Positions 50,471 through 59,841 of a stretch of DNA of 64,000 nucleotides are shown piece by piece. Numbering within the stretch: position 1 is the first letter of the stretch; each line of letters opens with the position of its first letter. The DNA is from Vibrio porteresiae DSM 19223 (lineage in GTDB: Bacteria > Pseudomonadota > Gammaproteobacteria > Enterobacterales > Vibrionaceae): assembly GCF_024347055.1 (NCBI RefSeq), contig NZ_AP024895.1, positions 3,038,001 to 3,102,000 of the forward strand. The letters are read 5' to 3'. Under the pieces are notes generated by a model. It saw only the letters and a list, made by a program, of their open reading frames with translations, searched no databases and had not been told where the DNA came from. A program made the translations under genes and the position numbers.

Positions 50471-52929
50471 GAATTCAATTGTCGTTTTGTTTTCGTCGTC
50501 GCGACATGATTAGCAGGGTCATCAGGCCAAACATGTTTTGGATAGCGACCTTTCATCTCTTTTTGCACTTCTCGATAAGCGCCTTGCCAAAAACCGGCTA
50601 AGTCTTGGGTTATCTGCAAAGGACGCTGAGCAGGGGAAAGCAGTTCCATCACCACGGTTTGTGTTCCTTTCGCCACCGTTGGTGATTGTTTTTCGCCAAA
50701 CACTTCCTGCATTCTGACCGACAATATTGGCTGCATACCCAGTTGGTAGCGAATCTTTTTCTTAGTCCCGGTCGGCATAATGTGATGAGTGGGTAACCAC
50801 TCATCTAACTGCTGATTGAGCGGCCACGCTAACCGAGCAGATAAAGCCTCCACAACCGAGACTTGGCTAAGTTGTTTCACCGATGTGAGCCCATGTAGAT
50901 AAGGACTTAACCACTCATCAATGCTTGCCAATAAGCTTTGATCATCCATTTCAGGCCAAGCCTCTTGAGGAAGCCACGTGATGGCACAACGCACTCGAGT
51001 GAGCCACTCATGTGCAAAATCGTCCCACTGTAATACGTTTAACCCTTTGCGAGAGACATAATTGAGCAAAGCTTGCGTCATTTTTTCTTTGCTTGGTTCA
51101 GGTAATCCCTGACGACGAACAATTAATTTGCCAAGGCACGTTTGCCTTTCTGCCACTAATTTCCCAGCATTATCGTCCCAATCTACTTTTTCTTGTAGCA
51201 AAAACAGCTCTGGAAAATTTGTTTCTAACTGAGCTAAATCAACGGGCAATGCACTGAAAATCCGGCTCGATTGCTGCTGTTGACGCTGAATATCAAGCAC
51301 CACAAGATAAGGTTCAAGCGCTAAGCTATCAAACTCATCAACCATAGCGCCATGCCCATTACTCAGTACAAAATCACCGTGGCTATGGTGTCTCAACATG
51401 GCTATTCGGTCAGGAAATGCAAGACTAGCAACCAAACCTAAATGGGGAGCAGTCACTTGACGGAGCTGAAACGATGCCTGACACAAAGCCGCTAACTGTT
51501 GTGCGCGAGTCAATAATGACGAAGCCTTAGGATGCTTGTTCTCTTGCCAACGAAACAAACTATGCCCCAAGTTAGTGACATTTTTTTCAGGCTCTTCCGC
51601 CAATGCAGCCAGAGCCAACGCTGCATTGAAAAACTCTGGTTTTTCTTTCACTTTCAATAGCATTGCAGCCAAACGCGGATCAATACCTAATTGATGCGCT
51701 TCACGTCCCATACTGGTTAGCTGACCATCATTCTTCATAAGACCCAAGCTCTGTAACAGCCCTCTTGCCTGAGCTAGAGCCGCTGCCGGAGGAACATCTA
51801 ACCAAGCCAGATCTTTTACATCATGAGCCCCCCAAAACGCCAGTTCGAGCGCCAACGCGGTGAGGTCACTTTGCATAATTTCGGGTACTGGGGTTTTGGG
51901 CTGCTGTAACCCCTGACTCTCGCTGTATAACCTTATGCAAATACCCGGCTCTAACCGCCCGGCACGCCCAGCACGTTGTATCGCCGATGACTGAGCACAG
52001 CGCCCTTCGACTAAACGCGTAATGCCAGTTTTGGGATCAAAGCGAGCGACACGCTCTAGGCCAGAATCCACCACGATACGAATCCCTTCTATCGTTAGTG
52101 ATGTCTCAGCGATATTCGTCGCAAGTACCACTTTGCGCTGCCCACAGCTTGCCGGAGCCAATGCTTTTTGTTGCTGAGCAAAATCCAATTGACCATATAA
52201 AGGAGAGACAACCACATTGGCAGGTAAATCGGTCAAACGTTCCAGAACTTGATTTATTGAGCCAGCCCCAGGGAGAAACACCAAAATGGAACCAGATTCC
52301 TCTCTCAACAAACGCTCTATTTGCTTAGCCATCACCGCAACCATTCGTTCGTTCGCATTGATCGAGAGATGACGTACTTCAACTGGGAACTGCCGACCAA
52401 CACAGTAGATATACTTTGCATTGGGCATTAACCCGAGTAGAGCTTGTTGATCTAAAGTGGCAGACATCACTACCAGCTTTAAGTCATCTCGCAAAGCCGC
52501 TTGAACTTCTAAACAAAAGGCCAAAGCAGTATCCGCATGTAGGCTACGTTCGTGAAACTCATCAAAGATAACCACATCAATGCCAGTTAGCTCAGGATCA
52601 CTTTGCACCATGCGGGTCATGATCCCTTCCGTCACAATTTCCAACTGTGTTTCAGGTCCTACACGTGTCTCACCACGAATACGATACCCCACTCGTTGTC
52701 CGACTTTTTCCCCCAATTGCTCTGCCAAATAGAGAGCAATATTACGCGCAGCAATTCGTCTGGGTTCGAGCATGACAATCTTGCCGCGGCATTGACCTGA
52801 AAGGAGTAATTGCAAAGGAAAGTAAGTGGATTTACCTGCACCCGGCTCCGCTTTAACGATCGTTTGAGATGAATGCTGAACCGCCTCAAGCAATTGAGGT
52901 AAAACATCAGCAATAGGCAACTGTGACAA
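50467..52929 (-). CDS. hrpB: ATP-dependent helicase HrpB
   Basis: HrpB is a DEAH-box RNA helicase of unclear physiological target. Walker A EPGAGKST, DEFH (FDEFHERS), SAT and motif VI QRAGRAGR are intact, followed by the HrpB C-terminal domain. The start is taken as TTG 52929: AAGGAG lies six bases before it, the product becomes 820 residues (E. coli 809) and begins LSQLPIADVLPQLL like homologues. The ATG at 53001 would overlap the divergent sfsA. It is coupled to mrcB by a 4-base overlap. Confidence 0.93.
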   Translation of the reverse strand: MSQLPIADVLPQLLEAVQHSSQTIVKAEPGAGKSTYFPLQLLLSGQCRGKIVMLEPRRIAARNIALYLAEQLGEKVGQRVGYRIRGETRVGPETQLEIVTEGIMTRMVQSDPELTGIDVVIFDEFHERSLHADTALAFCLEVQAALRDDLKLVVMSATLDQQALLGLMPNAKYIYCVGRQFPVEVRHLSINANERMVAVMAKQIERLLREESGSILVFLPGAGSINQVLERLTDLPANVVVSPLYGQLDFAQQQKALAPASCGQRKVVLATNIAETSLTIEGIRIVVDSGLERVARFDPKTGITRLVEGRCAQSSAIQRAGRAGRLEPGICIRLYSESQGLQQPKTPVPEIMQSDLTALALELAFWGAHDVKDLAWLDVPPAAALAQARGLLQSLGLMKNDGQLTSMGREAHQLGIDPRLAAMLLKVKEKPEFFNAALALAALAEEPEKNVTNLGHSLFRWQENKHPKASSLLTRAQQLAALCQASFQLRQVTAPHLGLVASLAFPDRIAMLRHHSHGDFVLSNGHGAMVDEFDSLALEPYLVVLDIQRQQQQSSRIFSALPVDLAQLETNFPELFLLQEKVDWDDNAGKLVAERQTCLGKLIVRRQGLPEPSKEKMTQALLNYVSRKGLNVLQWDDFAHEWLTRVRCAITWLPQEAWPEMDDQSLLASIDEWLSPYLHGLTSVKQLSQVSVVEALSARLAWPLNQQLDEWLPTHHIMPTGTKKKIRYQLGMQPILSVRMQEVFGEKQSPTVAKGTQTVVMELLSPAQRPLQITQDLAGFWQGAYREVQKEMKGRYPKHVWPDDPANHVATTKTKRQLNS

Positions 52930-52959
52930 GTCTGGCTCCTTGTGTTTTAATGGCCATAC

Positions 52960-52979
52960 TATTGTACAGAAAAACAGTA
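52960..52979. promoter_or_regulatory. LexA-like palindrome between hrpB and sfsA
   Basis: TATTGT-N8-ACAGTA (52960-52979) matches the LexA consensus TACTGT-N8-ACAGTA at 11 of 12 conserved bases, but the mismatch is in the important CTG. It sits inside a wider CATACT...AGTATG repeat and in the only space available for both promoters. Confidence 0.3.
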
Positions 52980-52989
52980 TGATCAACTT

Positions 52990-53748
52990 ATGCAATTTCA
53001 CCCAAGCTTAAAAAAAGCGACCTTAATCCAACGCTACAAACGATTTTTGGCCGATGTGATTACCGAGCAAAATGTCACCTTTACCCTGCATTGCGCGAAT
53101 ACGGGTGCCATGACTGGGTGTGCAGAACCTGGCGATATAGTCTGGTATTCCACTTCCGATAATCCAAAGCGTAAATATGCGCAAAGTTGGGAGATCACAG
53201 AAACCCAACAAGGTGATCATATCTGTATAAATACCAGTAGAGCCAATCAGTTAGCTGTTGAGGCAATTCAGGATGGCACCATAACTGAGCTGCAAGATTA
53301 TAAAGAACTGCGTACCGAAGTTCGCTATGGTCTTGAAAATAGTCGCATCGATATCTTGCTCACTGGGAAATCTAAGCCAGAATGTTATGTAGAGGTAAAA
53401 AGTGTGACCCTCTTGGACGATAATGTATTGGCAGATGAGGAAAATTCTGCCATGGTAGGCCAAGGTTTTTTTCCGGATGCCAAAACATTACGCGGCCAGA
53501 AACATCTACGTGAACTGGCAGAGATGGCTAAAAATGGGAGCAGAGCCGTACTTTTGTACGTTGTTTTGCATTCAGGGATTGAAAAAGTCTCCCCCGCGCA
53601 CCATATAGACGCGGATTATTCACGTTTGTTAACAATGGCGCTAGAAGCTGGAGTAGAAGTACTGTGCTACAAGGCTACGTTTTCCAAAGATGAGATTAAG
53701 CTGATGTCTCCATTGGAATTCGTCCCTCATAAAACAAAAATTTGTTGA
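52990..53748 (+). CDS. sfsA: Sugar fermentation stimulation protein A
   Basis: SfsA is a conserved protein with an N-terminal OB-like and a C-terminal nuclease-like domain, named for an effect on maltose metabolism; the biochemical role is unresolved. The 252-residue product has TLHCANTGAMTGCAEPGDIVW, and the PDDEXK-like core ILLTGKSKPECYVEVKSVTL then FPDAKTLRGQKHL. It precedes dksA, as in E. coli. The Shine-Dalgarno is weak. Confidence 0.94.
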   Translation: MQFHPSLKKATLIQRYKRFLADVITEQNVTFTLHCANTGAMTGCAEPGDIVWYSTSDNPKRKYAQSWEITETQQGDHICINTSRANQLAVEAIQDGTITELQDYKELRTEVRYGLENSRIDILLTGKSKPECYVEVKSVTLLDDNVLADEENSAMVGQGFFPDAKTLRGQKHLRELAEMAKNGSRAVLLYVVLHSGIEKVSPAHHIDADYSRLLTMALEAGVEVLCYKATFSKDEIKLMSPLEFVPHKTKIC

Positions 53749-53870
53749 TGTCTTCACATTGATAGCATCTTTGTTAATGAGTCATTGCCTCTCCCACTTC
53801 TTTTTGCTATAGATACCCGCCTTAATTTAACTGCTCTCGCAGTTGACTAGGTGTTAGTAGGAGATGCTGT

Positions 53871-54317
53871 ATGCTTGAGTCCAAAAAGAAAACGCTAGGC
53901 ATCCTAGCCATTGCAGGTGTTGAGCCGTACCAAGAAAAGCCGGGTGAAGAATATATGTCACCAGGTCAAGTTGCTCATTTTACAAAAATTCTTGAAGCTT
54001 GGCGTGATTCGCTTAGAGCAGAAGTGAACCGTACTGTTCACCATATGCAAGACGAAGCTGCAAACTTTCCAGATCCTGTAGACCGTGCGTCTCAGGAAGA
54101 AGAATTTAGCTTGGAACTGCGTAACCGTGACCGCGAGCGTCGTCTGATTAAAAAAATCGAGAAAACTCTTGATAAGATCAAAGAAGATGACTTTGGTTAC
54201 TGCGAGTCTTGTGGCGTTGAAATTGGTGTCCGCCGCTTAGAGGCTCGCCCAACAGCCGATCTTTGTATCGACTGTAAAACATTAGCTGAAATTAAAGAAA
54301 AGCAGATGTTGGGTTAA
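53871..54317 (+). CDS. dksA: RNA polymerase-binding transcription factor DksA
   Basis: DksA enters the RNA polymerase secondary channel and, with ppGpp, reprograms transcription in the stringent response. The 148-residue product (E. coli 151) has a coiled coil with tip DPVDRA and the zinc finger CESCGVEIG...CIDC, all four cysteines present. GGAG lies about eight bases upstream of the ATG. It ends at a strong terminator. Confidence 0.97.
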   Translation: MLESKKKTLGILAIAGVEPYQEKPGEEYMSPGQVAHFTKILEAWRDSLRAEVNRTVHHMQDEAANFPDPVDRASQEEEFSLELRNRDRERRLIKKIEKTLDKIKEDDFGYCESCGVEIGVRRLEARPTADLCIDCKTLAEIKEKQMLG

Positions 54318-54326
54318 TCGACCTGA

Positions 54327-54353
54327 GAAAGGGAGCCTAGGCTCCCTTTTTTC
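54327..54353 (+). terminator. Intrinsic terminator after dksA
   Basis: AAAGGGAGCC-TA-GGCTCCCTTT stem with a T-run, 11 bases past the stop codon. Confidence 0.9.
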
Positions 54354-54461
54354 ATTTCTTATTTGGGGTAAGTTCCCAAGACAAAATCTTTCCAACATAG
54401 CTGCAAGGCGACGGCGCTTTCGTTACAATGCCCCGTCGTTTTTTAGATCTAAGCACGCTGT

Positions 54462-55331
54462 ATGAGTTATATCGGACGTTTTGCGCCCTCACCTTCAGGT
54501 CTCCTGCACTTTGGTTCATTGATTGCTGCTTTAGGCAGTTACTTTCAAGCCAAAGCGATGCAGGGTAAATGGTTGGTCAGAATTGAGGACATCGATCCTC
54601 CCCGAGAAATGCCTGGGGCAGCATCAGCCATTTTAAAAACATTGGAACAATACGGCTTGTATTGGGATGGAGAGGTTGTATATCAAAGCCAGCGCCACCA
54701 TCTTTACCAAGCCCAAATTGAAGAGTGGCTAAAAAGCGGTCAAGCGTATTATTGCCAATGCAGTCGCAAGCAAATAAAAGAGTCCGGCGGCTACTATCTC
54801 GGTACATGCAGAAATTTAGGTCTCACCAATGCACAACATTGTTCTGTAAGATTACGCATGGATAATCCTGTAGAATCTTTCGAGGACTTAAAACGCGGCG
54901 AAATGATCATTCCGCATGCATTGGCACACGAAGATTTTATAATTAAACGTCGCGACGGTTTATTTGCTTATAACCTCGCGGTGGTCATTGACGATATAGA
55001 ACAAGGTGTCACCGAAGTCGTCAGAGGGGCAGATTTGATTGAGCCAACGGGCCGACAAATCAGTCTGTACAAAACCCTCAATCAGACACCAATACGTTAT
55101 CTACATCTGCCATTGGCAGTCGATGCTGAGGGAAATAAATTCTCGAAACAAAATCACGCGACAGCAATAGATAATAACAATCCCAAACCCGCTATCATGA
55201 AAGCAATGTCATTTTTAGGCTTTGATTTACCTAAAGATTTCATGAGTTGCACGATTGAAGAGATGATGGATTGGGGATGTAAAAACTGGTGCCTTACCCA
55301 ATTACCCGAAGAGATCAAAATCATACCATGA
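54462..55331 (+). CDS. gluQ: Glutamyl-Q tRNA(Asp) synthetase
   Basis: GluQ-RS transfers glutamate onto queuosine 34 of tRNA-Asp; it resembles the catalytic half of glutamyl-tRNA synthetase without the anticodon domain. The 289-residue product has FAPSPSGLLHFGSL (HIGH region), the zinc region YYCQCSRKQIKESGGYYLGT and KFSKQNHA (KMSKS region). dksA-gluQ-pcnB-folK-pan is the conserved order. Confidence 0.95.
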   Translation: MSYIGRFAPSPSGLLHFGSLIAALGSYFQAKAMQGKWLVRIEDIDPPREMPGAASAILKTLEQYGLYWDGEVVYQSQRHHLYQAQIEEWLKSGQAYYCQCSRKQIKESGGYYLGTCRNLGLTNAQHCSVRLRMDNPVESFEDLKRGEMIIPHALAHEDFIIKRRDGLFAYNLAVVIDDIEQGVTEVVRGADLIEPTGRQISLYKTLNQTPIRYLHLPLAVDAEGNKFSKQNHATAIDNNNPKPAIMKAMSFLGFDLPKDFMSCTIEEMMDWGCKNWCLTQLPEEIKIIP

Positions 55332-55442
55332 TTCTCAAATGGCATCGTCTAGGCTATTATTAGCCCCAAATTCCGCCCCGTTTCGATGAGTTGTAACCCA
55401 ATCTCGTTAGAAATAGGCAAGACCAATCATTGTCAGAAGCAC

Positions 55443-56804
55443 ATGAATAACAACGATTTACAACCACGCGAACATCGCGTGTACCCAAGCTTAGCTTTAA
55501 ACATTATCGCGCGCCAAGATCACTCAGTTTCGCGCCAGATGATCAGTGAGAATGCGCTAAAAGTGTTGTATCGCTTACACGGTGCTGGATTCGAAGCGTA
55601 TCTTGTCGGCGGCGGCGTTCGCGATTTATTGTTAGGTGGTACACCAAAAGATTTTGATATTGCCACTAATGCAACCCCAGAGCAGATCCGTCAGTTATTT
55701 AGAAACTGCCGGCTCATCGGTCGTCGCTTTCGTCTCGCTCATATCATGTTTGGCCGTGATATTGTGGAGGTCGCGACATTTCGTGGCCATCACCAAGAGC
55801 AAGACTCACAAGTGTCAGCGCAATCTGAACAAGGAATGTTGCTGCGTGATAACGTGTATGGCACCAAAGACGAAGACGCCGAGCGTCGTGACTTCACCAT
55901 CAATGCGATGTACTACAACATCGCTGACTACAGCATCCATGATTATGCTGGCGGCGTAGAAGACCTTGAAGATCGCCTTGTGCGCCTAATCGGTGACCCA
56001 GAGACTCGCTATCGCGAAGACCCGGTGCGCATGCTGCGTGCTATTCGCTTTGCGGTAAAACTGGATTTCGATATCGAAGAAGATACCGCGGAACCTATCG
56101 AGCATTTAGCTCCACTGCTTGGTGAAATTCCATCAGCACGTCTGTATGAAGAATCCCTCAAAATGCTGCAATCAGGTCATGGTCTTGAAACCTATCACCT
56201 GATGCGTGAATACAATCTATTCCAACAGCTATTCCCTGTGATTGCCGATCACTTTACTGAGGATTTTTCTTCACACACGGAACACATGCTGGATCTCGCG
56301 CTAGATTCAACCGACTTACGCGTTGAAGAAAACAAACGCATCAATCCTGCATTCATGTTTGCCGCCATTTTGTGGTATCCGATGATTGAATTGGCTCAGC
56401 GTCTAACCGATGAGTTGGGTATTCAATATTATGATGCGGTGATGGAAGCAAGTAATCAGATTTTGGACCGAGTGGTAAAACGCATTGCGATTCCACGCCG
56501 TCATACCGCAACGATACGCGAAATTTGGCAATTACAGCTGCGCATGCCGCGCCGCAATGGCAAACGTGCGATTCGTTTAATGGAGTTGAACAAATTCCGA
56601 GCTGGCTTTGACTTCCTGCAAATGCGCGGCGAAGTAGAAGGCGGTGAAACACAACAGTTAGCCCAATGGTGGGAAACATTCCAATCAGCGGGACGCAACA
56701 TGCGCCAAGCGATGGTGAACGACCTTCATCAAGCATCTCCTGTAAAATCAAAGGGAAAGCCGCGTAGAAATGTCCGTAAGAAAAAGAGCAAAACCGAGTC
56801 ATGA
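55443..56804 (+). CDS. pcnB: Poly(A) polymerase I
   Basis: PcnB adds poly(A) tails that mark RNAs for decay. The catalytic head reads LVGGGVRDLLLGGTPKDFDI (GG and DxD motifs), followed by FRNCRLIGRRFRLAHIMFG, and a basic C-terminal tail (KSKGKPRRNVRKKKSK). ATG 55443 gives 453 residues; the ORF continues to ATG 55386, which is possible. E. coli pcnB uses a rare start codon, so the true start deserves care. The stop overlaps the folK ATG by 4 bases. Confidence 0.95.
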   Translation: MNNNDLQPREHRVYPSLALNIIARQDHSVSRQMISENALKVLYRLHGAGFEAYLVGGGVRDLLLGGTPKDFDIATNATPEQIRQLFRNCRLIGRRFRLAHIMFGRDIVEVATFRGHHQEQDSQVSAQSEQGMLLRDNVYGTKDEDAERRDFTINAMYYNIADYSIHDYAGGVEDLEDRLVRLIGDPETRYREDPVRMLRAIRFAVKLDFDIEEDTAEPIEHLAPLLGEIPSARLYEESLKMLQSGHGLETYHLMREYNLFQQLFPVIADHFTEDFSSHTEHMLDLALDSTDLRVEENKRINPAFMFAAILWYPMIELAQRLTDELGIQYYDAVMEASNQILDRVVKRIAIPRRHTATIREIWQLQLRMPRRNGKRAIRLMELNKFRAGFDFLQMRGEVEGGETQQLAQWWETFQSAGRNMRQAMVNDLHQASPVKSKGKPRRNVRKKKSKTES

Positions 56805-57283
56805 TCACAGCATATATTGCAGTAGGAAGTAATCTAGGCGATCCAGTGGCTCAGGCAAAGCTTGCCATTGAAGCACTAAAAAATGTGCCTCAATCTCGCG
56901 TGACAGCAGTCTCATCACTGTACAGCAGTACACCGATGGGACCGCAGAACCAACCCGATTACATCAATGCTGTAATCGAAATAGAAACACAATTATCACC
57001 CTTAGACTTGCTCGATTGCACCCAAGCAATTGAACAAAATCAAGGCCGAGTGCGCAAAGCAGAACGCTGGGGACCGAGAACTTTGGACCTAGACATTGTT
57101 TTGTATGGCGACCACGTTATTGACTGCGAACGATTGACGGTTCCTCACTACGGAATGAAAGTGAGAGAGTTCGTTTTGTATCCGTTGGCAGAAATTGCAC
57201 CAAACCTGCAACTCCCTGACGGGACTATGCTCTCGGAGTTACTCACTGCAGTACCTCTCAATGGGCTTAGTATTTGGCAATAG
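56801..57283 (+). CDS. folK: 2-amino-4-hydroxy-6-hydroxymethyldihydropteridine diphosphokinase
   Basis: HPPK passes pyrophosphate from ATP to the pterin alcohol in folate synthesis, the step before FolP. The 160-residue product (E. coli 159) has YIAVGSNLGDP, the catalytic loop RWGPRTLDLDIVLYG and LTVPHYGMKVREFVLYPL. It is coupled to pcnB by ATGA overlap and lies 23 bases before panB. Confidence 0.96.
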   Translation: MITAYIAVGSNLGDPVAQAKLAIEALKNVPQSRVTAVSSLYSSTPMGPQNQPDYINAVIEIETQLSPLDLLDCTQAIEQNQGRVRKAERWGPRTLDLDIVLYGDHVIDCERLTVPHYGMKVREFVLYPLAEIAPNLQLPDGTMLSELLTAVPLNGLSIWQ

Positions 57284-57306
57284 CCAACTCCTAGTAAGGA
57301 ACAATA

Positions 57307-58101
57307 ATGAAAAAAATGACTATCAACGACCTTATGAAATGGAAGAAAGAGGGTCGTAAATTTGCAAGCGTGACCGCATACGATGCGAGTTTTGCTCAGC
57401 TATTTGAAAGCCAAGATATGCCGGTACTTTTGGTCGGCGATTCTTTAGGCATGGTACTACAAGGGGAAAATGATACCCTTCCTGTCACCGTTGATGACAT
57501 TGCCTACCACACTCGCTGTGTCAGAAAAGGCAGTCCCAATGCATTACTAATGGCAGACATGCCATTTATGAGTTACACCACCCCAGAAGAAGCATGCCAC
57601 AATGCTGCAGCATTGATGCGAGCTGGGGCTAACATGGTCAAAATCGAAGGCGGTCGTTGGCTAGCGACCACTGTGAAAATGCTGACCGAACGCTCAGTCC
57701 CAGTTTGTGCTCATTTAGGGTTAACACCTCAATCCGTTAACATTTTCGGTGGGTATAAAGTTCAGGGACGTGATCAAGAGAAAGCCGACGAAATGGTGCA
57801 AGACGCAATTGCACTACAAAACGCTGGCGCTCAAATCGTGGTTTTGGAATGCGTACCAGCGTCTCTAGCCGCGAAAATCACAGCAGCACTTAACATTCCT
57901 GTTATCGGTATTGGTGCGGGTAATCAAACAGATGGACAGATTTTAGTGATGCACGATATGTTCGGCATTTCGGCCAATTACATGCCAAAATTCTCTAAAA
58001 ACTTTCTGGAAGAAACTGGAAATATGCGTAAAGCGGTAGCGAAATACATCGAAGATGTTGCTAGCGGTTCATTTCCAGATGAAGCACACACCATTGCTTA
58101 A
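57307..58101 (+). CDS. panB: Ketopantoate hydroxymethyltransferase
   Basis: PanB makes ketopantoate from 2-ketoisovalerate in pantothenate synthesis. The 264-residue product equals the E. coli length and has VTAYDASFAQLFESQDMPVL, LVGDSLGMVLQG and GGYKVQGRDQEKADEM. Part of the folK-panB-panC operon; 10 bases separate it from panC. Confidence 0.97.
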   Translation: MKKMTINDLMKWKKEGRKFASVTAYDASFAQLFESQDMPVLLVGDSLGMVLQGENDTLPVTVDDIAYHTRCVRKGSPNALLMADMPFMSYTTPEEACHNAAALMRAGANMVKIEGGRWLATTVKMLTERSVPVCAHLGLTPQSVNIFGGYKVQGRDQEKADEMVQDAIALQNAGAQIVVLECVPASLAAKITAALNIPVIGIGAGNQTDGQILVMHDMFGISANYMPKFSKNFLEETGNMRKAVAKYIEDVASGSFPDEAHTIA

Positions 58102-58111
58102 GGAGTAATTC

Positions 58112-58990
58112 ATGCAAACTTTTGCTGATGTAGTCTCTCTGCGTGAACAAGTAAAACAGTTCAAACGCGATGGACGCAAAATAGCGTTTGTACCAACTAT
58201 GGGTAACCTACACGAAGGTCACCTCACTTTGGTACGTAAAGCTCGTGAAGAAGGTGACATTGTCGTCGTGAGCATTTTCGTCAATCCTATGCAGTTTGAC
58301 CGAGCTGACGATCTCAACAACTACCCACGCACGTTAGATGAAGATCTCAACAAATTGAATGCAGAAGGTGTAGATCTTGTCTTCACCCCTACTCCAGAAA
58401 TTATCTATCCTAACGGTTTAGATAAGCAGACATTCATCGAAGTCCCTGGACTTTCATACATGTTAGAAGGCGCATCACGCCCAGGCCATTTCCGTGGCGT
58501 GGCAACAGTCGTGACTAAGCTATTTAACATTGTTCAGCCTGATATCGCCTGTTTCGGCGAAAAAGATTACCAGCAATTGGCGATCATTCGTCAAATGGTG
58601 GAAGACCTTTGCTTAGATATCAGCATCATTGGTGTGCCAACAGTACGTGAATTAGATGGTTTAGCCATGAGCTCACGTAACAGCTTACTCTCTGTTGATG
58701 AACGCCAACTGGCGCCAGTGTTAGCGCGTACTATGCGTTGGATCAGCAGTGCTATTCGCGGTGGACGTGATGATTACGCGTCCATTGTTGAAGATGCTAA
58801 TGACCAGCTGCGTGCAGCAGATCTCGAACCGGATCAAATCTACATTCGTGATGCACAAACACTGCAAACCATTAATGCAGAGAGCAAACAAGCCGTTATT
58901 CTCATGTCTGCCTTCTTGGGCAAAGTGCGCTTGATTGACAATCAGGTATTGGACCTTTCTGAGCCAAAAGAAAGCCAAGAAGAAGAGTAA
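58112..58990 (+). CDS. panC: Pantothenate synthetase
   Basis: PanC condenses pantoate and beta-alanine with ATP. The 292-residue product (E. coli 283) has the HIGH-like PTMGNLHEGHLTLVRKA, SIFVNPMQF, FGEKDYQQLAIIRQMV and the KMSKS-like AMSSRNSLL. AGGAG lies before the ATG. panD is not downstream; a terminator and the YadGH genes follow. Confidence 0.97.
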   Translation: MQTFADVVSLREQVKQFKRDGRKIAFVPTMGNLHEGHLTLVRKAREEGDIVVVSIFVNPMQFDRADDLNNYPRTLDEDLNKLNAEGVDLVFTPTPEIIYPNGLDKQTFIEVPGLSYMLEGASRPGHFRGVATVVTKLFNIVQPDIACFGEKDYQQLAIIRQMVEDLCLDISIIGVPTVRELDGLAMSSRNSLLSVDERQLAPVLARTMRWISSAIRGGRDDYASIVEDANDQLRAADLEPDQIYIRDAQTLQTINAESKQAVILMSAFLGKVRLIDNQVLDLSEPKESQEEE

Positions 58991-58999
58991 ATTCTTTCC

Positions 59000-59038
59000 T
59001 AAAAAAAGCCCACGTTGCGTGCAATGTGGGCTTTTTCT
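59000..59038. terminator. Bidirectional terminator between panC and the ABC permease gene
   Basis: GCCCAC(G)TTGC...GCAA(T)GTGGGC stem with an A-run before and T-run after, between convergent stops. Confidence 0.88.
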
Positions 59039-59062
59039 TTGTCCAGATTAAGCGGTTCGTTG

Positions 59063-59833
59063 CTAACTGCGTAACCCTTTGCCTTTAGTCACTAAGTAAT
59101 GAGCTAGTGCATATAAACCGATAACAAAGGCACCAAGTACGGTAAACGACACACCGATACCCACGTCAGAAACCCCTAAGAAGCCATAACGAAACGCGTT
59201 GACCATATACACAATCGGGTTAATTTTCGATACACCTTGCCAAAATTCAGGCAATAAGCTGATCGAATAGAAAACACCACCTAAATAGGTCAATGGTGTT
59301 AATACGAAGGTAGGTACAATCGAAATATCATCGAAACTTTTCGCAAACACGGCGTTAATCAATCCACCTAATGCAAAAACAACGGACGTGAGGAACACCG
59401 TCGCTACAATGATAGCCCAGTGATGCACTTGTAAGTCGACAAAAAATAGCGACACAGCAGTTACCATCGCTCCCACTAACAGGCCACGTGCAACGCCACC
59501 CATTGTATAGCCAGCAATAATCACATAATTGGGCACAGGCGCCACCAACAACTCTTCGATGTTTTTCTGAAACTTAGCACTAAAAAAAGACGAAGCCACA
59601 TTCGAGTATGAGTTAGTGATCACCGACATCATGATCAAGCCCGGCACGATGTACTCCATATAGGTAAAACCGTTCATCTGCCCAATGCGTGAACCAATTA
59701 AGTTACCAAAAATGATGAAATACAAAGTCATGGTAATCGCCGGCGGCACTAAGGTTTGTACCCAAATACGAGTAAAACGCTTCACTTCTTTATGCAGCAA
59801 ACTGCAAAAGGCCGTCCAATAAATCTGATACAT
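59063..59833 (-). CDS. yadH: ABC-2 type exporter permease (YadH-like)
   Basis: An ABC-2 family membrane permease with six hydrophobic segments. ATG 59833 (MYQIYWTAFCSLLHKEVKRF) gives 256 residues, the E. coli YadH length; GAGG lies seven bases upstream, so the in-frame GTG at 59845 was not used. The stretch RIWVQTLVPPAITMTLYFII and the ABC-2 signature VPTFVLTPLTYLGGVFYS are nearly identical to E. coli YadH. The exported substrate is unknown. It is 8 bases downstream of its ATPase gene. Confidence 0.92.
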   Translation of the reverse strand: MYQIYWTAFCSLLHKEVKRFTRIWVQTLVPPAITMTLYFIIFGNLIGSRIGQMNGFTYMEYIVPGLIMMSVITNSYSNVASSFFSAKFQKNIEELLVAPVPNYVIIAGYTMGGVARGLLVGAMVTAVSLFFVDLQVHHWAIIVATVFLTSVVFALGGLINAVFAKSFDDISIVPTFVLTPLTYLGGVFYSISLLPEFWQGVSKINPIVYMVNAFRYGFLGVSDVGIGVSFTVLGAFVIGLYALAHYLVTKGKGLRS

Positions 59834-59841
59834 CAATCGCC

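Noticed and set aside
56353..56808. 151-codon minus-strand ORF antisense to pcnB
   Set aside because: Wholly inside pcnB, no ribosome-binding site, no domain.
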